Below, one piece after another: positions 17,107-27,445 of a stretch of DNA of 64,000 nt (positions are counted from its first letter, which is position 1; each line of letters begins with the position of its first letter). The notes beneath the pieces were generated by a model. That model did not search any database. It saw nothing but the letters and a program-made list of their open reading frames with translations, and was not told the DNA's origin. The DNA is from an uncultured Eubacteriales bacterium (GTDB lineage: Bacteria > Bacillota > Clostridia > Oscillospirales > CAG-272), in NCBI GenBank assembly GCA_934393265.1, contig CAKRQL010000005.1:5220-69219 (forward strand). The letters are read 5' to 3'. The position numbers and the translations under genes were made by a program.

Positions 17107-19433
17107 TAATCGAGAAAATAATCATCAACAGCTTCGGACAGCTCCGCGATACGACGCTTGAGTTCGCGGACGGTATCAATGTCATCGAGGGACAGAACGA
17201 GGCGGGAAAAAGCACGATAGCCGCCTTTATAAAGTACATGCTCTACGGCTTCGATGTCGCGGACGGAACGGACGGAGTAAGCGAGAGGCATAAGCGCATA
17301 AACTGGACGACGGGGACGGCGCAGGGCGCGATGTACGTAAAGGTGCGCGGCAAGAGGTATCTCATCAACCGCTCCACCGTCATGTCCGAGGGAAACGGAC
17401 GCCCGACCTATAAAGAGGACTCCTCGATAATCGACCTCGAAACGGGCACCCCTGCCTTCGGAAAGCTCCCGGCAGGAGAAGTATTCTTCGAGATAGACCG
17501 CGAGCTCTTCGAGAACACCGCGTTCGTCGGTCAGATAGGCGAGGTGGGAATTGACGAGGGCTCTGTCCGTCAGTCGATTGAAAATATACTCTTCTCCGGA
17601 AACGAGAAGCTGAACACCGAGCGCGCCATGAACAAGATAGGCGAAAAGCTGCACATTCTCCTCCACGAGAACGGCGCGGGCGGAACGATATACGACCTCA
17701 TGACCCGCCTCGGCGAGGCGGAGGAGCAGCTGAAGCGCTCGAGCGAGGACAACAGCCAGATACTCGCCAAGGAAGCGGAGCTCTACGAGATAAAGAAGCG
17801 CAAGGCAACGGCAGAGGAAACGATGGAGCGCCTCATAAGCTTCGACGAGTGCTACAAGAACATAATGGTTATTCAGACCTTCGACAAGCTCCATGAGCTC
17901 GAGCACGAGTGCGAGCTGAAAACCGAAGCCTACAACAAATTCATCGAGGCAAACACCGTCGACGGCTTTGTCCCGACGAACCAGTATCTTACCGATCTCG
18001 CCGTCGCGAGGGCGAGGGTGAACGACGCCTACCGCGCTGTCTCCGACGCACAGGAGAATTACGCAAACGAAAAAAACGCGATAGGAATTACCCGGGAGAT
18101 AGAAGGCTCAATCGAGCTCGCCGACTCGCTCGGCGGCGAGGAGGAAATCCTCAAGGAGGCGTCGGCGCATCAGAAAAACCGCATACGCTCTGTCGCCGGG
18201 GGAGTCTGCTCCGCGCTCGTCGCGCTCGCTGTCATAGTCTATGAAATAGTCGCGAAGGGAGCACTTGCCGCCCCGCTGCCGCGTATTGCCTTTGCCCTGC
18301 TCGGCACTGCGGGCGGCGTCGGCGCAGTGATACTCTCTCTCCTCTTCGTCAGCAGCTCAAAGCGCCTGACACAGCTCGCCGACAGGTTTGACACGCAGAC
18401 CCTGCGCGACCTGCGCGGAAAGATCGCCGTCATAGCCGAGGCGAGAGCCAAGAGAGACACCATGATAGCCTCCACCCACTCTGCGCTCGTTGCAGTCGAA
18501 AATGCGAAGAGCAGCTATGAGAGTGCGAAAAAGGAGCTCGCCGACACCGTCCTCAAATGGGCGGACGAGAAGCCGGCAAGCGGGCTCTCCGAGTTTCTCG
18601 ACCAGCTCGACGAGAGAGTGCGCGCGTTTCTCAAAAAGCGCGACGAGCTGCTCGACGAGAAGAGCAGCCTTGAGATAACCGTCAAGGAGATACGCAGAAC
18701 ACTCGCCGACAAGAGCGAGGTCGATGTGCGCGCCCTTGTCTCCCCGATGAGAAGAAAGTCTCTCACCGGTGTAAATCACGATGAAATAATCAGCGGTATC
18801 GCAGATTGCAGAGAGAAGATAGCCGAGCAGGACAGACTTGCATTCAATGTCGAGAACGACCTCGCCGCGCTTAAGCTCCGCGCGCGCGACCCCGCAGAGA
18901 TACACGCGAAGATAGGCGCGCTCAAGGCGCAGATCGAGGAGCTGAAGCTCCGTCACAAGTCCTACTACATCGCGCTGCGCGCGCTGCAGAGCGCATCCGA
19001 GAACCTGCGCGCGGAGATCTCCCCGCGCCTCGGCGATTTTGCAACGCGGCTTATGGAGATAATGACCGATAAGAAGTACTCCGACTTCGGCGTCAGCGCG
19101 GGCATGAAGATTTCCTTCACCGCGACGGACGGAGAGCGTCGCCCCGTCGACTTTCTCTCCGGAGGAACGCAGGACATGGCATATATCGCCGTGCGCATGG
19201 CACTCATCGACATGCTCTGCACGGAGAAGCCGCCGGTCTGCTTTGACGAGAGCTTCGCATACCAGGACAACGTGCGCGCCGCGGCAATGATGCGTGCGAT
19301 GAAAAAGCTCGCGGACGACGAGGGTATGCAGAGCTTCATATTCACCTGCCGTCAGCGCGAGGCAAACCTCGCACGGGAGGCAGACAAGTCGGCAGCCGTG
19401 TTCAAGCTCTCAGCCGCAAAGAAGAAAGCCTGA
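17103..19433 (+). CDS. YhaN-like membrane AAA/SMC-type ATPase
   Basis: The 776-residue ATPase has Walker A GQNEAGKS at residues 30-37, two hydrophobic helices at about 363-384 and 393-416 in the middle of long coiled coils, an LSGGTQDMAY signature near 686 and Walker B-like CFDESFAY near 713. This is the RecF/SbcC-like architecture of Bacillus YhaN. YhaN is normally paired with an SbcD-like nuclease (YhaO); no nuclease gene is next to this one. DNA-end or membrane-associated genome maintenance is inferred from the family. It is coupled to the upstream Cys-rich protein, and the sugar kinase begins 36 bases downstream. Confidence 0.82.
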   Translation: MIIEKIIINSFGQLRDTTLEFADGINVIEGQNEAGKSTIAAFIKYMLYGFDVADGTDGVSERHKRINWTTGTAQGAMYVKVRGKRYLINRSTVMSEGNGRPTYKEDSSIIDLETGTPAFGKLPAGEVFFEIDRELFENTAFVGQIGEVGIDEGSVRQSIENILFSGNEKLNTERAMNKIGEKLHILLHENGAGGTIYDLMTRLGEAEEQLKRSSEDNSQILAKEAELYEIKKRKATAEETMERLISFDECYKNIMVIQTFDKLHELEHECELKTEAYNKFIEANTVDGFVPTNQYLTDLAVARARVNDAYRAVSDAQENYANEKNAIGITREIEGSIELADSLGGEEEILKEASAHQKNRIRSVAGGVCSALVALAVIVYEIVAKGALAAPLPRIAFALLGTAGGVGAVILSLLFVSSSKRLTQLADRFDTQTLRDLRGKIAVIAEARAKRDTMIASTHSALVAVENAKSSYESAKKELADTVLKWADEKPASGLSEFLDQLDERVRAFLKKRDELLDEKSSLEITVKEIRRTLADKSEVDVRALVSPMRRKSLTGVNHDEIISGIADCREKIAEQDRLAFNVENDLAALKLRARDPAEIHAKIGALKAQIEELKLRHKSYYIALRALQSASENLRAEISPRLGDFATRLMEIMTDKKYSDFGVSAGMKISFTATDGERRPVDFLSGGTQDMAYIAVRMALIDMLCTEKPPVCFDESFAYQDNVRAAAMMRAMKKLADDEGMQSFIFTCRQREANLAREADKSAAVFKLSAAKKKA

Positions 19434-19468
19434 GCAGCCCCGACCGATAACAAGGAGAAACAGCATCA

Positions 19469-20401
19469 ATGGAAAAAGCAAAACGGATACTCATTGCCGG
19501 CTCCTCCGACATGGACATAACCATGTGCATGGACAAAATGCCCGCCCCCGGCGAGACATCGGTCGGCGGCGAGGGGATATATTATACGCCCGGCGGGTTC
19601 GGCGCGGGGGCGGCGATAGCCTTCTCCCGCCTCGGAGCGGAGAGCATATTCTGCACGAAGCTCGGCGCGGACGCGCACGGACACAAGCTCTATGAATACT
19701 ACCGCGAATGCGGGCTGAACACAAGTCAGATCTACGCGGACAAGGAGGCAAAGACCGGGGTCAGAGCGATAATGCGCGAGGCGGACGGGAGCACCCGGCG
19801 GGTCATCTTCCGCGGTGCGAACGCAAACTTCCGCCCGGAGAACCTCTCCCCCGCGATTGCCACACAGCCGGACGCTCTCTACACCTGTCTTGAAATTCCC
19901 TTTGAGACCGTGCGCGCCGCGGCAGCGGAGGCGAGCGGGCGCGGAATCCCCGTCGTAATCGACGCGGCACCGGCTACAAAGGAGATGGACCTCTCCACCC
20001 TCTCGGGAGTCGAGATATTCTCCCCGAACGAGACCGAGGCGGAGATACTCACCGGAATACGCCCTGCGGGGGCTGAGTCCTGCCTGCGGGCGGCACTCGC
20101 ACTCTCGAGAATAGTAAAATGCAGATATGTCGTCATAAAGCTCGGTGCGCGCGGCTCGTACATCTACGACCGCAAGCACTATATGCTGATAGCCCCGGCA
20201 AGACCGGATAAGACCGTCGACACAGACGGTGTCGGTGACGCCTTTACCGCGGCACTCACCCTCGAATATCTGCGCACGGGTGACATAAAAACCGCGGCTG
20301 TCTATGCCTCTGCCGCCGCCGCTGTCACAATTTCCCGCGCGGGTGCCATTGAGAGCCTGCCGACCGACGACGAGGTGCGCGCATATCTTGCAAAGCACTG
20401 A
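19469..20401 (+). CDS. PfkB/ribokinase-family sugar kinase
   Basis: The 310-residue protein has the PfkB signatures: GGFGAGAAIAFSRLGAESIF near residue 45 (in place of the usual GGKGANQA) and DTDGVGDAFTAALTLEYLR near 250, where the D of GVGD is the catalytic base. VIKLGARGSY supports the same family. It phosphorylates a sugar or nucleoside; the closest resemblance is to ribokinases, but the substrate is not fixed. The start follows AAGGAG. The last codons and stop are duplicated downstream (see the repeat at 20380-20455). Confidence 0.85.
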   Translation: MEKAKRILIAGSSDMDITMCMDKMPAPGETSVGGEGIYYTPGGFGAGAAIAFSRLGAESIFCTKLGADAHGHKLYEYYRECGLNTSQIYADKEAKTGVRAIMREADGSTRRVIFRGANANFRPENLSPAIATQPDALYTCLEIPFETVRAAAAEASGRGIPVVIDAAPATKEMDLSTLSGVEIFSPNETEAEILTGIRPAGAESCLRAALALSRIVKCRYVVIKLGARGSYIYDRKHYMLIAPARPDKTVDTDGVGDAFTAALTLEYLRTGDIKTAAVYASAAAAVTISRAGAIESLPTDDEVRAYLAKH

Positions 20402-20455
20402 CACGCACATTTTTGAAAGGTGCCGACACGCATATCTTTGCAAAGCACTGACACG
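20380..20455 (+). repeat. Direct repeat duplicating the PfkB gene 3' end
   Basis: The segment 20380-20405, covering the last codons and stop of the kinase gene, recurs at 20429-20455 with one inserted T. The period is about 49 bases, indicating a local duplication. Confidence 0.8.
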
Positions 20456-20460
20456 GGTAT
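20451..20460 (+). repeat. ACACGGGTAT intergenic decamer, site 2
   Basis: It follows directly on the second copy of the kinase 3'-end duplication, 52 bases before the alpha/beta hydrolase start. Confidence 0.5.
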
Positions 20461-20511
20461 ATACATAGCCCGGTAAAAACGACACAAACCAAAAACCGAA
20501 AGGAGCCGCAA

Positions 20512-21474
20512 ATGAGCTACCGCAAGGAGGACTTCTTTTTCCCGTCGAGCGACGGAAAGCACAATATACATGCGGAGGAATACATTCCCGAGGGGGAGAT
20601 ACGCGCCGTCGTACAGCTCTCACACGGAATGATAGACTACGTCTCAAGATATGAGGGTATAGCCGAAAGACTTACGAAATACGGCTATGTATTCGCCGGA
20701 AACGACCACCTCGGACACGGGGGGAGCGCGGGAGGGCGCGACGAGCTCGGATTCTTTGCCGATGGGGGCGGCGCGGACTTTGTAATCCGCGACGTAAAGC
20801 GGATGAACGAAATTCTCCGCGAGAAGTACCCGGGACTCCCGCTCTTTGTGATAGGACACAGCATGGGCTCATTTATCGCGCGCTGCTTTATCGCGAGGTA
20901 CCCCGACGCGGCAGACGCGCTCATTATCCACGGGACAGGCGGCACAAACCCGCTCCTCCCGTTCGGAAAATTCATAACCGCCGTGACCGAGCTCTTCCGC
21001 GGCGGACACCATCGCTCAAAGCTTCTGAACTCGCTTGCATTCGGCGCATACAACAAGCGCTTTGACCCCGAGGAGGGCGAGAACGCATGGCTGACGCGGG
21101 ACGGCGCAAGAGTAGCCGGAAGAGGCGACGACCCGTATACGAGCTACTGCTTTACGGTGTCCGCATACCGTGACCTGTTCCGCTTTGTCGGCATGTCAAA
21201 CTGCAAAAGGTGGTACAGGGACTATCCGAAGTCGCTCCCGACGCTGATTATCAGCGGCGACATGGACCCGGTCGGAAACTACGGCAAGGGTCCGGAGGAG
21301 GTCTATAACAGGCTCCTGAAAGCCGGTTGCACCGACGTTTCATTAAAGCTCTACCCCGGCGCGCGGCACGAGCTCTTCAACGAGACGAACCGTGAGGAGG
21401 TCTTTGACGACATTCAGTCCTTTCTTGACAGAGTGTATGACGAGATAAGACCCGCGGAGAACGGAAACGGCTGA
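20512..21474 (+). CDS. Alpha/beta hydrolase (monoacylglycerol lipase/lysophospholipase type)
   Basis: The 320-residue hydrolase has VQLSHGMIDYVSRYEGIAER near residue 35 (oxyanion region), the nucleophile elbow VIGHSMGS near 120, the acid in ISGDMDP near 254 and the His in PGARHELFNE near 290. A cap region lies between. This is the serine hydrolase_4 type that cleaves monoglycerides or lysophospholipids; the substrate is inferred. The start has AAAGGAG upstream. The miaA GTG lies two bases beyond its stop. Confidence 0.85.
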   Translation: MSYRKEDFFFPSSDGKHNIHAEEYIPEGEIRAVVQLSHGMIDYVSRYEGIAERLTKYGYVFAGNDHLGHGGSAGGRDELGFFADGGGADFVIRDVKRMNEILREKYPGLPLFVIGHSMGSFIARCFIARYPDAADALIIHGTGGTNPLLPFGKFITAVTELFRGGHHRSKLLNSLAFGAYNKRFDPEEGENAWLTRDGARVAGRGDDPYTSYCFTVSAYRDLFRFVGMSNCKRWYRDYPKSLPTLIISGDMDPVGNYGKGPEEVYNRLLKAGCTDVSLKLYPGARHELFNETNREEVFDDIQSFLDRVYDEIRPAENGNG

Positions 21475-21476
21475 AA

Positions 21477-22442
21477 GTGATACACGCAATAGCCCTCACG
21501 GGTCCTACGGCGTCCGGCAAGACGGCGCTCTCGCTCCGGCTCGCATCCCTCTGTGGCTGTGAGATAATCTGCCTCGACTCGATGCAGATATATAAGTACA
21601 TGGACATCGGTACGGCGAAGCCGACAAAGGAGGAGCGCGCCGTGGTGCCGCATCACCTCTTCGGTTTTCTCGACCCGGATGTCCCCTGCTCTGCCGTCGC
21701 GTATAAGGAGGCGGCACTCCGCTGTGCGGAGGAAATCTCCTGCCGAAAAAAAATTCCGCTGTTCGTCGGCGGGACGGGGCTCTACCTCGACACGCTCATG
21801 TACAGCTACTCCGAGCGCGTGCCGGAGAGCCGCACCGGAAAGTGCGCGCTTACAAATGTCGCGGTGTGCGACCCGCAGGCGATGTGGGATGAACTCATGA
21901 GAGTTGACCCCGTCTCTGCCGCGAAAATACATAAAAACAACGCGCGGAGGGTGCTCCGCGCGCTCGAAATATACCGGGAGACCGGAAAGACAAAAAGCGA
22001 GTGGGACGCGGAGAACCGCGCGCCCGACCCGCGGATAGATATTGCCGTTCTGACGCTCGATTTCCACAGCCGCGATACGCTCTATAAAAGAGTTGACGAG
22101 CGCGTAGACGAAATGCTCCGCGCGGGGCTCGTCGATGAGGCGAAGTGGCTTCTCGCGCACGGGTATCTTTCGCCGGAGAGCACGGCGGCACAGGCGATAG
22201 GATATAAAGAGCTGCTGCCCGTTCTTCGCGGCGAGGAGGAGCTGTCCTACGCCGTGGCACTCATAAAGCAGTCAAGCCGCAGATATGCAAAAAGACAGCT
22301 CACCTGGTTTCGCCATGTGGAGCGCGCACACAGAATATATGCCGACCGCGAGGACGGCACACTCCGCGCACCGGATGAGCTTTTCCGGGATATTGACGCG
22401 GCACTCCGCACCGAGGGCTTTTCCCCGGCGGAGAAAATATGA
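21477..22442 (+). CDS. miaA: tRNA dimethylallyltransferase MiaA
   Basis: The 321-residue enzyme transfers a dimethylallyl group to A37 of tRNAs reading UNN codons. The P-loop TGPTASGKT at residues 8-16, DSMQIYKYMDIGTAKPT near 36, HHLFGFLDP and VGGTGLYLDTL are all diagnostic. The GTG start is two bases after the hydrolase stop, without a strong Shine-Dalgarno site, so translation is probably coupled. An HFQ gene, a common neighbour of miaA, is not present. Confidence 0.95.
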   Translation: MIHAIALTGPTASGKTALSLRLASLCGCEIICLDSMQIYKYMDIGTAKPTKEERAVVPHHLFGFLDPDVPCSAVAYKEAALRCAEEISCRKKIPLFVGGTGLYLDTLMYSYSERVPESRTGKCALTNVAVCDPQAMWDELMRVDPVSAAKIHKNNARRVLRALEIYRETGKTKSEWDAENRAPDPRIDIAVLTLDFHSRDTLYKRVDERVDEMLRAGLVDEAKWLLAHGYLSPESTAAQAIGYKELLPVLRGEEELSYAVALIKQSSRRYAKRQLTWFRHVERAHRIYADREDGTLRAPDELFRDIDAALRTEGFSPAEKI

Positions 22443-22496
22443 ACCGCGGCACATCGGTGACCGACGGAAATATACAAAACTTGAAAAGGTGACATA

Positions 22497-23771
22497 ATGA
22501 AGACACACGAGATAAAAAAGCTGCTCACGGGCGGGGAGGCAGAGGGTCTCTCCGGGCTTTACGGAGACACAGCCGCGGCGATGAAGCGCATACTTTCAGC
22601 CGTAGAGGAGTATGAAAAAACATACGGTGCGGGACGGGAGGTCACCGTCATATCCGTCCCGGGGCGGAGCGAGATATGCGGAAATCACACCGACCACAAT
22701 CACGGCGAGGTCATCGCCGCGGGGGTCGACCGTGACATAATAGCCGTCGCGGGAATAAGAGACGACGGACTTATAAAGACCTCCTCACAGGGCTACCGCG
22801 AGAGCGTCATAAGGCTCGCCGATATAAAATCCGGCGAAAAGTTCCGCAAATTCACCTCCGACGCACTGATAGCCGGAATGGTGAACGGCTTTACGCTCCG
22901 CGGCTACCCCGTATGCGCGTTTGACGCGGTTATTATTTCGGATGTACCGAAGGGCAGCGGGCTCTCCTCCTCGGCGGCATACGAGGTCACTGTCGGCAGT
23001 ATTCTCTCACACCTTGCCGGGGACGGTAAGATTCCGCGGGAGGAGATAGCGAAGATAGCACAGTATGCCGAGAATGTCTATTTCGGAAAGCCCAGCGGAC
23101 TCATGGACCAGATGGCATGTGCGCTCGGCGGCTTTGTATGGATGGATTTTCGCGACCCGGAGCACCCGGAGGTGGAGCCCACCGGCTTTGCCCCCACTGA
23201 CGACGGGCTGACGCTCTGCATAGTGAACACCGGCGGCTCACACGCCGACCTTAACGACGACTACGCCGCCGTGCCCGCGGAAATGAAGCGGGTGGCGCAA
23301 GACCTCGGCGCCGTGGTGCTGCGCGGAATTGACGAGAAAACGGTGACAGCCCACCTCCCCGCCCTGCGGAGCGGTATGGGCGGCGACCGCGCGGTGCTCC
23401 GTGCCCTGCATTTCATTCACGAGAACGAGCGGGTGGAGCGTATGCGTGCCTGCCTGAAGGCTCATGACACCGACGGATTTCTCACAGTGGTTACGGAGTC
23501 CGGCAATTCGTCCTTCAAGTATCTTCAGAACCTCTATTCACCGAAAAATCCCGACGAGCAGGGGCTCCCCCTCGCTCTCGCGCTGACCGAGAGCTTCCTC
23601 TCCGGGCGGCGCGGTGCCTGCCGCGTCCACGGCGGGGGCTTTGCCGGGACGATACAGGCATATATACCCGACGAGGACGCTACGGAGTACGCGCGCCTTA
23701 TGGACGCGGTGTTCGGCGAGGAGGCTACGCTCCGCCTGCGCGTTCGCGACGGGGCAAGGCGGCTGTTCTGA
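22497..23771 (+). CDS. galK: Galactokinase
   Basis: The 424-residue GHMP kinase phosphorylates galactose at C1 in the Leloir pathway. It has the galactokinase signature PGRSEICGNHTDHNHGE near residue 52 (a clostridial variant of GRVNLIGEHTDY), the ATP loop PKGSGLSSSAAYEVT near 152, FGKPSGLMDQMACALGG near 198, and the C-terminal GARRVHGGGFAGT-type loop (RVHGGGFAGTIQAY). The start follows AAAAGGTG. No galT or galE is adjacent, so its induction and partners lie elsewhere. Confidence 0.9.
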   Translation: MKTHEIKKLLTGGEAEGLSGLYGDTAAAMKRILSAVEEYEKTYGAGREVTVISVPGRSEICGNHTDHNHGEVIAAGVDRDIIAVAGIRDDGLIKTSSQGYRESVIRLADIKSGEKFRKFTSDALIAGMVNGFTLRGYPVCAFDAVIISDVPKGSGLSSSAAYEVTVGSILSHLAGDGKIPREEIAKIAQYAENVYFGKPSGLMDQMACALGGFVWMDFRDPEHPEVEPTGFAPTDDGLTLCIVNTGGSHADLNDDYAAVPAEMKRVAQDLGAVVLRGIDEKTVTAHLPALRSGMGGDRAVLRALHFIHENERVERMRACLKAHDTDGFLTVVTESGNSSFKYLQNLYSPKNPDEQGLPLALALTESFLSGRRGACRVHGGGFAGTIQAYIPDEDATEYARLMDAVFGEEATLRLRVRDGARRLF

Positions 23772-23928
23772 TTATGAGCATGGCGGCTCTCTGACGTAAG
23801 GCAAGTCTGACGAACCGATACGAAAAGACAAATAAAAAACGCGCCGGGGTGAGCCCGCGGGCAAAGCGACAAAGCGAAAGACCACGACGGCACAAAACAA
23901 GGTAATAAAAATTTCGGAGGATATATAA

Positions 23929-25023
23929 ATGGCAACAAAGAAAGCGGCACAGGCGGCGGAGAAGGCACCGGTCGCAGACAAGAAGGCTGCCCTGCAGTCT
24001 GTAATATCCCGCATAGAGCGCGAATGCGGCAAGGGCTCTATCATGCGGCTCGGAGAAAACGCGGACATGAATGTCTCTGCGGTCTCCACCGGCTCTCTGA
24101 CACTCGACATGGCGCTCGGCATAGGAGGCATACCGAGAGGAAGAATAACCGAAATATACGGTCCGGAGTCCTCAGGTAAGACCACGATAGCCCTGTCTGT
24201 CATCGCGGAGGTGCAAAGACAGGGGGGCGAGGCAGCGTTTATCGACGCGGAGCACGCGCTCGACCCGGTTTACGCAAAGAAAATAGGCGTTGATATAAAC
24301 GAGCTCCTCGTATCGCAGCCCGACTGCGGCGAGCAGGCACTCGAAATCGCGGAGACGCTCGTCAATTCCGGGGCTATCGATATAGTTGTCATTGACTCGG
24401 TCGCCGCGCTCGTACCGAGACAGGAGATAGAGGGCGACATGGGCTCCTCTCACGTCGGGGCACAGGCACGCCTCATGTCACAGGCGATGAGAAAGCTCTC
24501 CGGAGCCATCGCAAAGTCCAACGCGATAGTTATATTCACAAACCAGCTGCGCGAGAAGGTCGGCGTCATGTACGGTAACCCGGAGGTCACAACCGGAGGA
24601 CGCGCGCTGAAATTCTACGCATCCGTAAGAATTGACGTGCGCAGGGTCGAGACGCTGAAAAACGGCGACGAGGTCTACGGCTCACGCACGAAGTGCAAGG
24701 TAGTGAAGAACAAGGTTGCCCCTCCTTTTAAGGTTGCGGAGTTTGACATACTCTATGGCTCCGGAATATCGAAGTCAACCGAGATAATCGACCTCGGAAT
24801 ACAGCTCGGCGTCCTCGAAAAGAGCGGCGCGTGGTTCTCCTTTGACGGTCAGCGTCTCGGTCAGGGCAAGGACAACGTAAGAAAGTTCGTCGAGTCCGAC
24901 AAGGAGCTGATGGCGAAAATCGAAGGGCTCGTCCGCGAGAAAATGGCAAACCGCGACCCGGACGACGAGGATATGTTCGACGACGAATTTGATATAAAGG
25001 ATTTTGACGACGAGGAGACCTGA
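23929..25023 (+). CDS. recA: Recombinase RecA
   Basis: The 364-residue RecA has Walker A GPESSGKTT near residue 84, the MAW-type VIDSVAALVPRQEIEGDMG segment, loop L2 residues FTNQLREKVGVMYGNPEVTTGGRALKF and an acidic C-terminus (DPDDEDMFDDEFDIKDFDDE). It catalyses strand exchange and LexA cleavage. CGGAGGATATATAA precedes the ATG. The 157-base upstream gap holds no clear Gram-positive LexA box that I can find. recX follows behind a terminator-like hairpin, which probably lowers recX expression. Confidence 0.98.
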   Translation: MATKKAAQAAEKAPVADKKAALQSVISRIERECGKGSIMRLGENADMNVSAVSTGSLTLDMALGIGGIPRGRITEIYGPESSGKTTIALSVIAEVQRQGGEAAFIDAEHALDPVYAKKIGVDINELLVSQPDCGEQALEIAETLVNSGAIDIVVIDSVAALVPRQEIEGDMGSSHVGAQARLMSQAMRKLSGAIAKSNAIVIFTNQLREKVGVMYGNPEVTTGGRALKFYASVRIDVRRVETLKNGDEVYGSRTKCKVVKNKVAPPFKVAEFDILYGSGISKSTEIIDLGIQLGVLEKSGAWFSFDGQRLGQGKDNVRKFVESDKELMAKIEGLVREKMANRDPDDEDMFDDEFDIKDFDDEET

Positions 25024-25035
25024 TCTCCATGACAC

Positions 25036-25067
25036 GGGACTGCCGGAGTAAAAGCAGCGGCAGTCCC
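25036..25067 (+). terminator. Intrinsic terminator after recA
   Basis: Ten-base arms GGGACTGCCG (25036-25045) and CGGCAGTCCC (25058-25067) are followed by GGCTTTTTGATTTTT. It lies between recA and recX, so recX would be expressed by read-through, as is common for this pair. Confidence 0.88.
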
Positions 25068-25092
25068 GGCTTTTTGATTTTTCGTGTAACAG

Positions 25093-25696
25093 GTGAATAT
25101 GTCAACAATAGTTAGCATTAAGAAAGAAAACGGCGGTATGCTCGTAATAACGACGCGCGACGGGGACGGAAAAAGAGAACGCTACCGGATAAGCGAGCGG
25201 GCGTATCGCGAGGGGTGTGACCTCCCGGCCGGGGCGGAGGCGGACGACGATGTCATATCGCTCCTCTCCCGGGAGAACGGTCACTGTGAGGCACTGCGCG
25301 CGGCACTCCGCATAATCGGCTACTCCGACAACAGCGAGAGCCGGCTATGCACAAAGCTCATATCAAAGGGCTACAGCCGCGAGGCTGTCGCCTACGCCGT
25401 GCGCGAGGTTGTCGGGCGCGGGTACCTTGACGAGGGGCGGCAGATAGAAATCGCCGTACTCAACCTCGCGAACCGAAAGCTCCTCGGGAAATATAAAATA
25501 ATACCGCGCCTCGCGGCGAAGGGTTACCGCGCGGCGGATGTCTCGCGTGTTTACTCTGCCCTTGTGAACAAAGGGGAGATAGACGAGCGGGGGAATGCCC
25601 GCGAGCTCATCTCGCGGCATCTGCCGGACGGGGGCGGGCGTGACGAGGTCTGTGCCCTGCTCCGCAAATACGGCTACAGGGAGAATTATTCCGACT

Positions 25697-25704
<8 letters not shown>
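25093..25704 (+). CDS. recX: Regulatory protein RecX
   Basis: The 203-residue RecX has three helical repeats recognisable by RLCTKLISKGYSREAVAYAV, GYLDEGRQIEIAVLNLANRK, LGKYKIIPRLAAKGY and a final repeat ending VCALLRKYGYRENY. RecX binds RecA filaments and inhibits them. The start is either the GTG at 25093 or the ATG at 25099; neither has a strong site. It overlaps the ABC transporter start by eight bases. Confidence 0.9.
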
Positions 25705-27427
<1,723 letters not shown>

Positions 27428-27445
27428 AACGGAAGGGGGGCGTGT

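Noticed and set aside
19466..20647. 393-codon minus-strand frame
   Set aside because: Antisense to the PfkB kinase and the start of the hydrolase; no motif or ribosome site.
23772..23928. LexA/SOS box upstream of recA
   Set aside because: A GACGAACCGATACG segment was considered, but it lacks the second half of the Gram-positive CGAAC-N4-GTTCG site.
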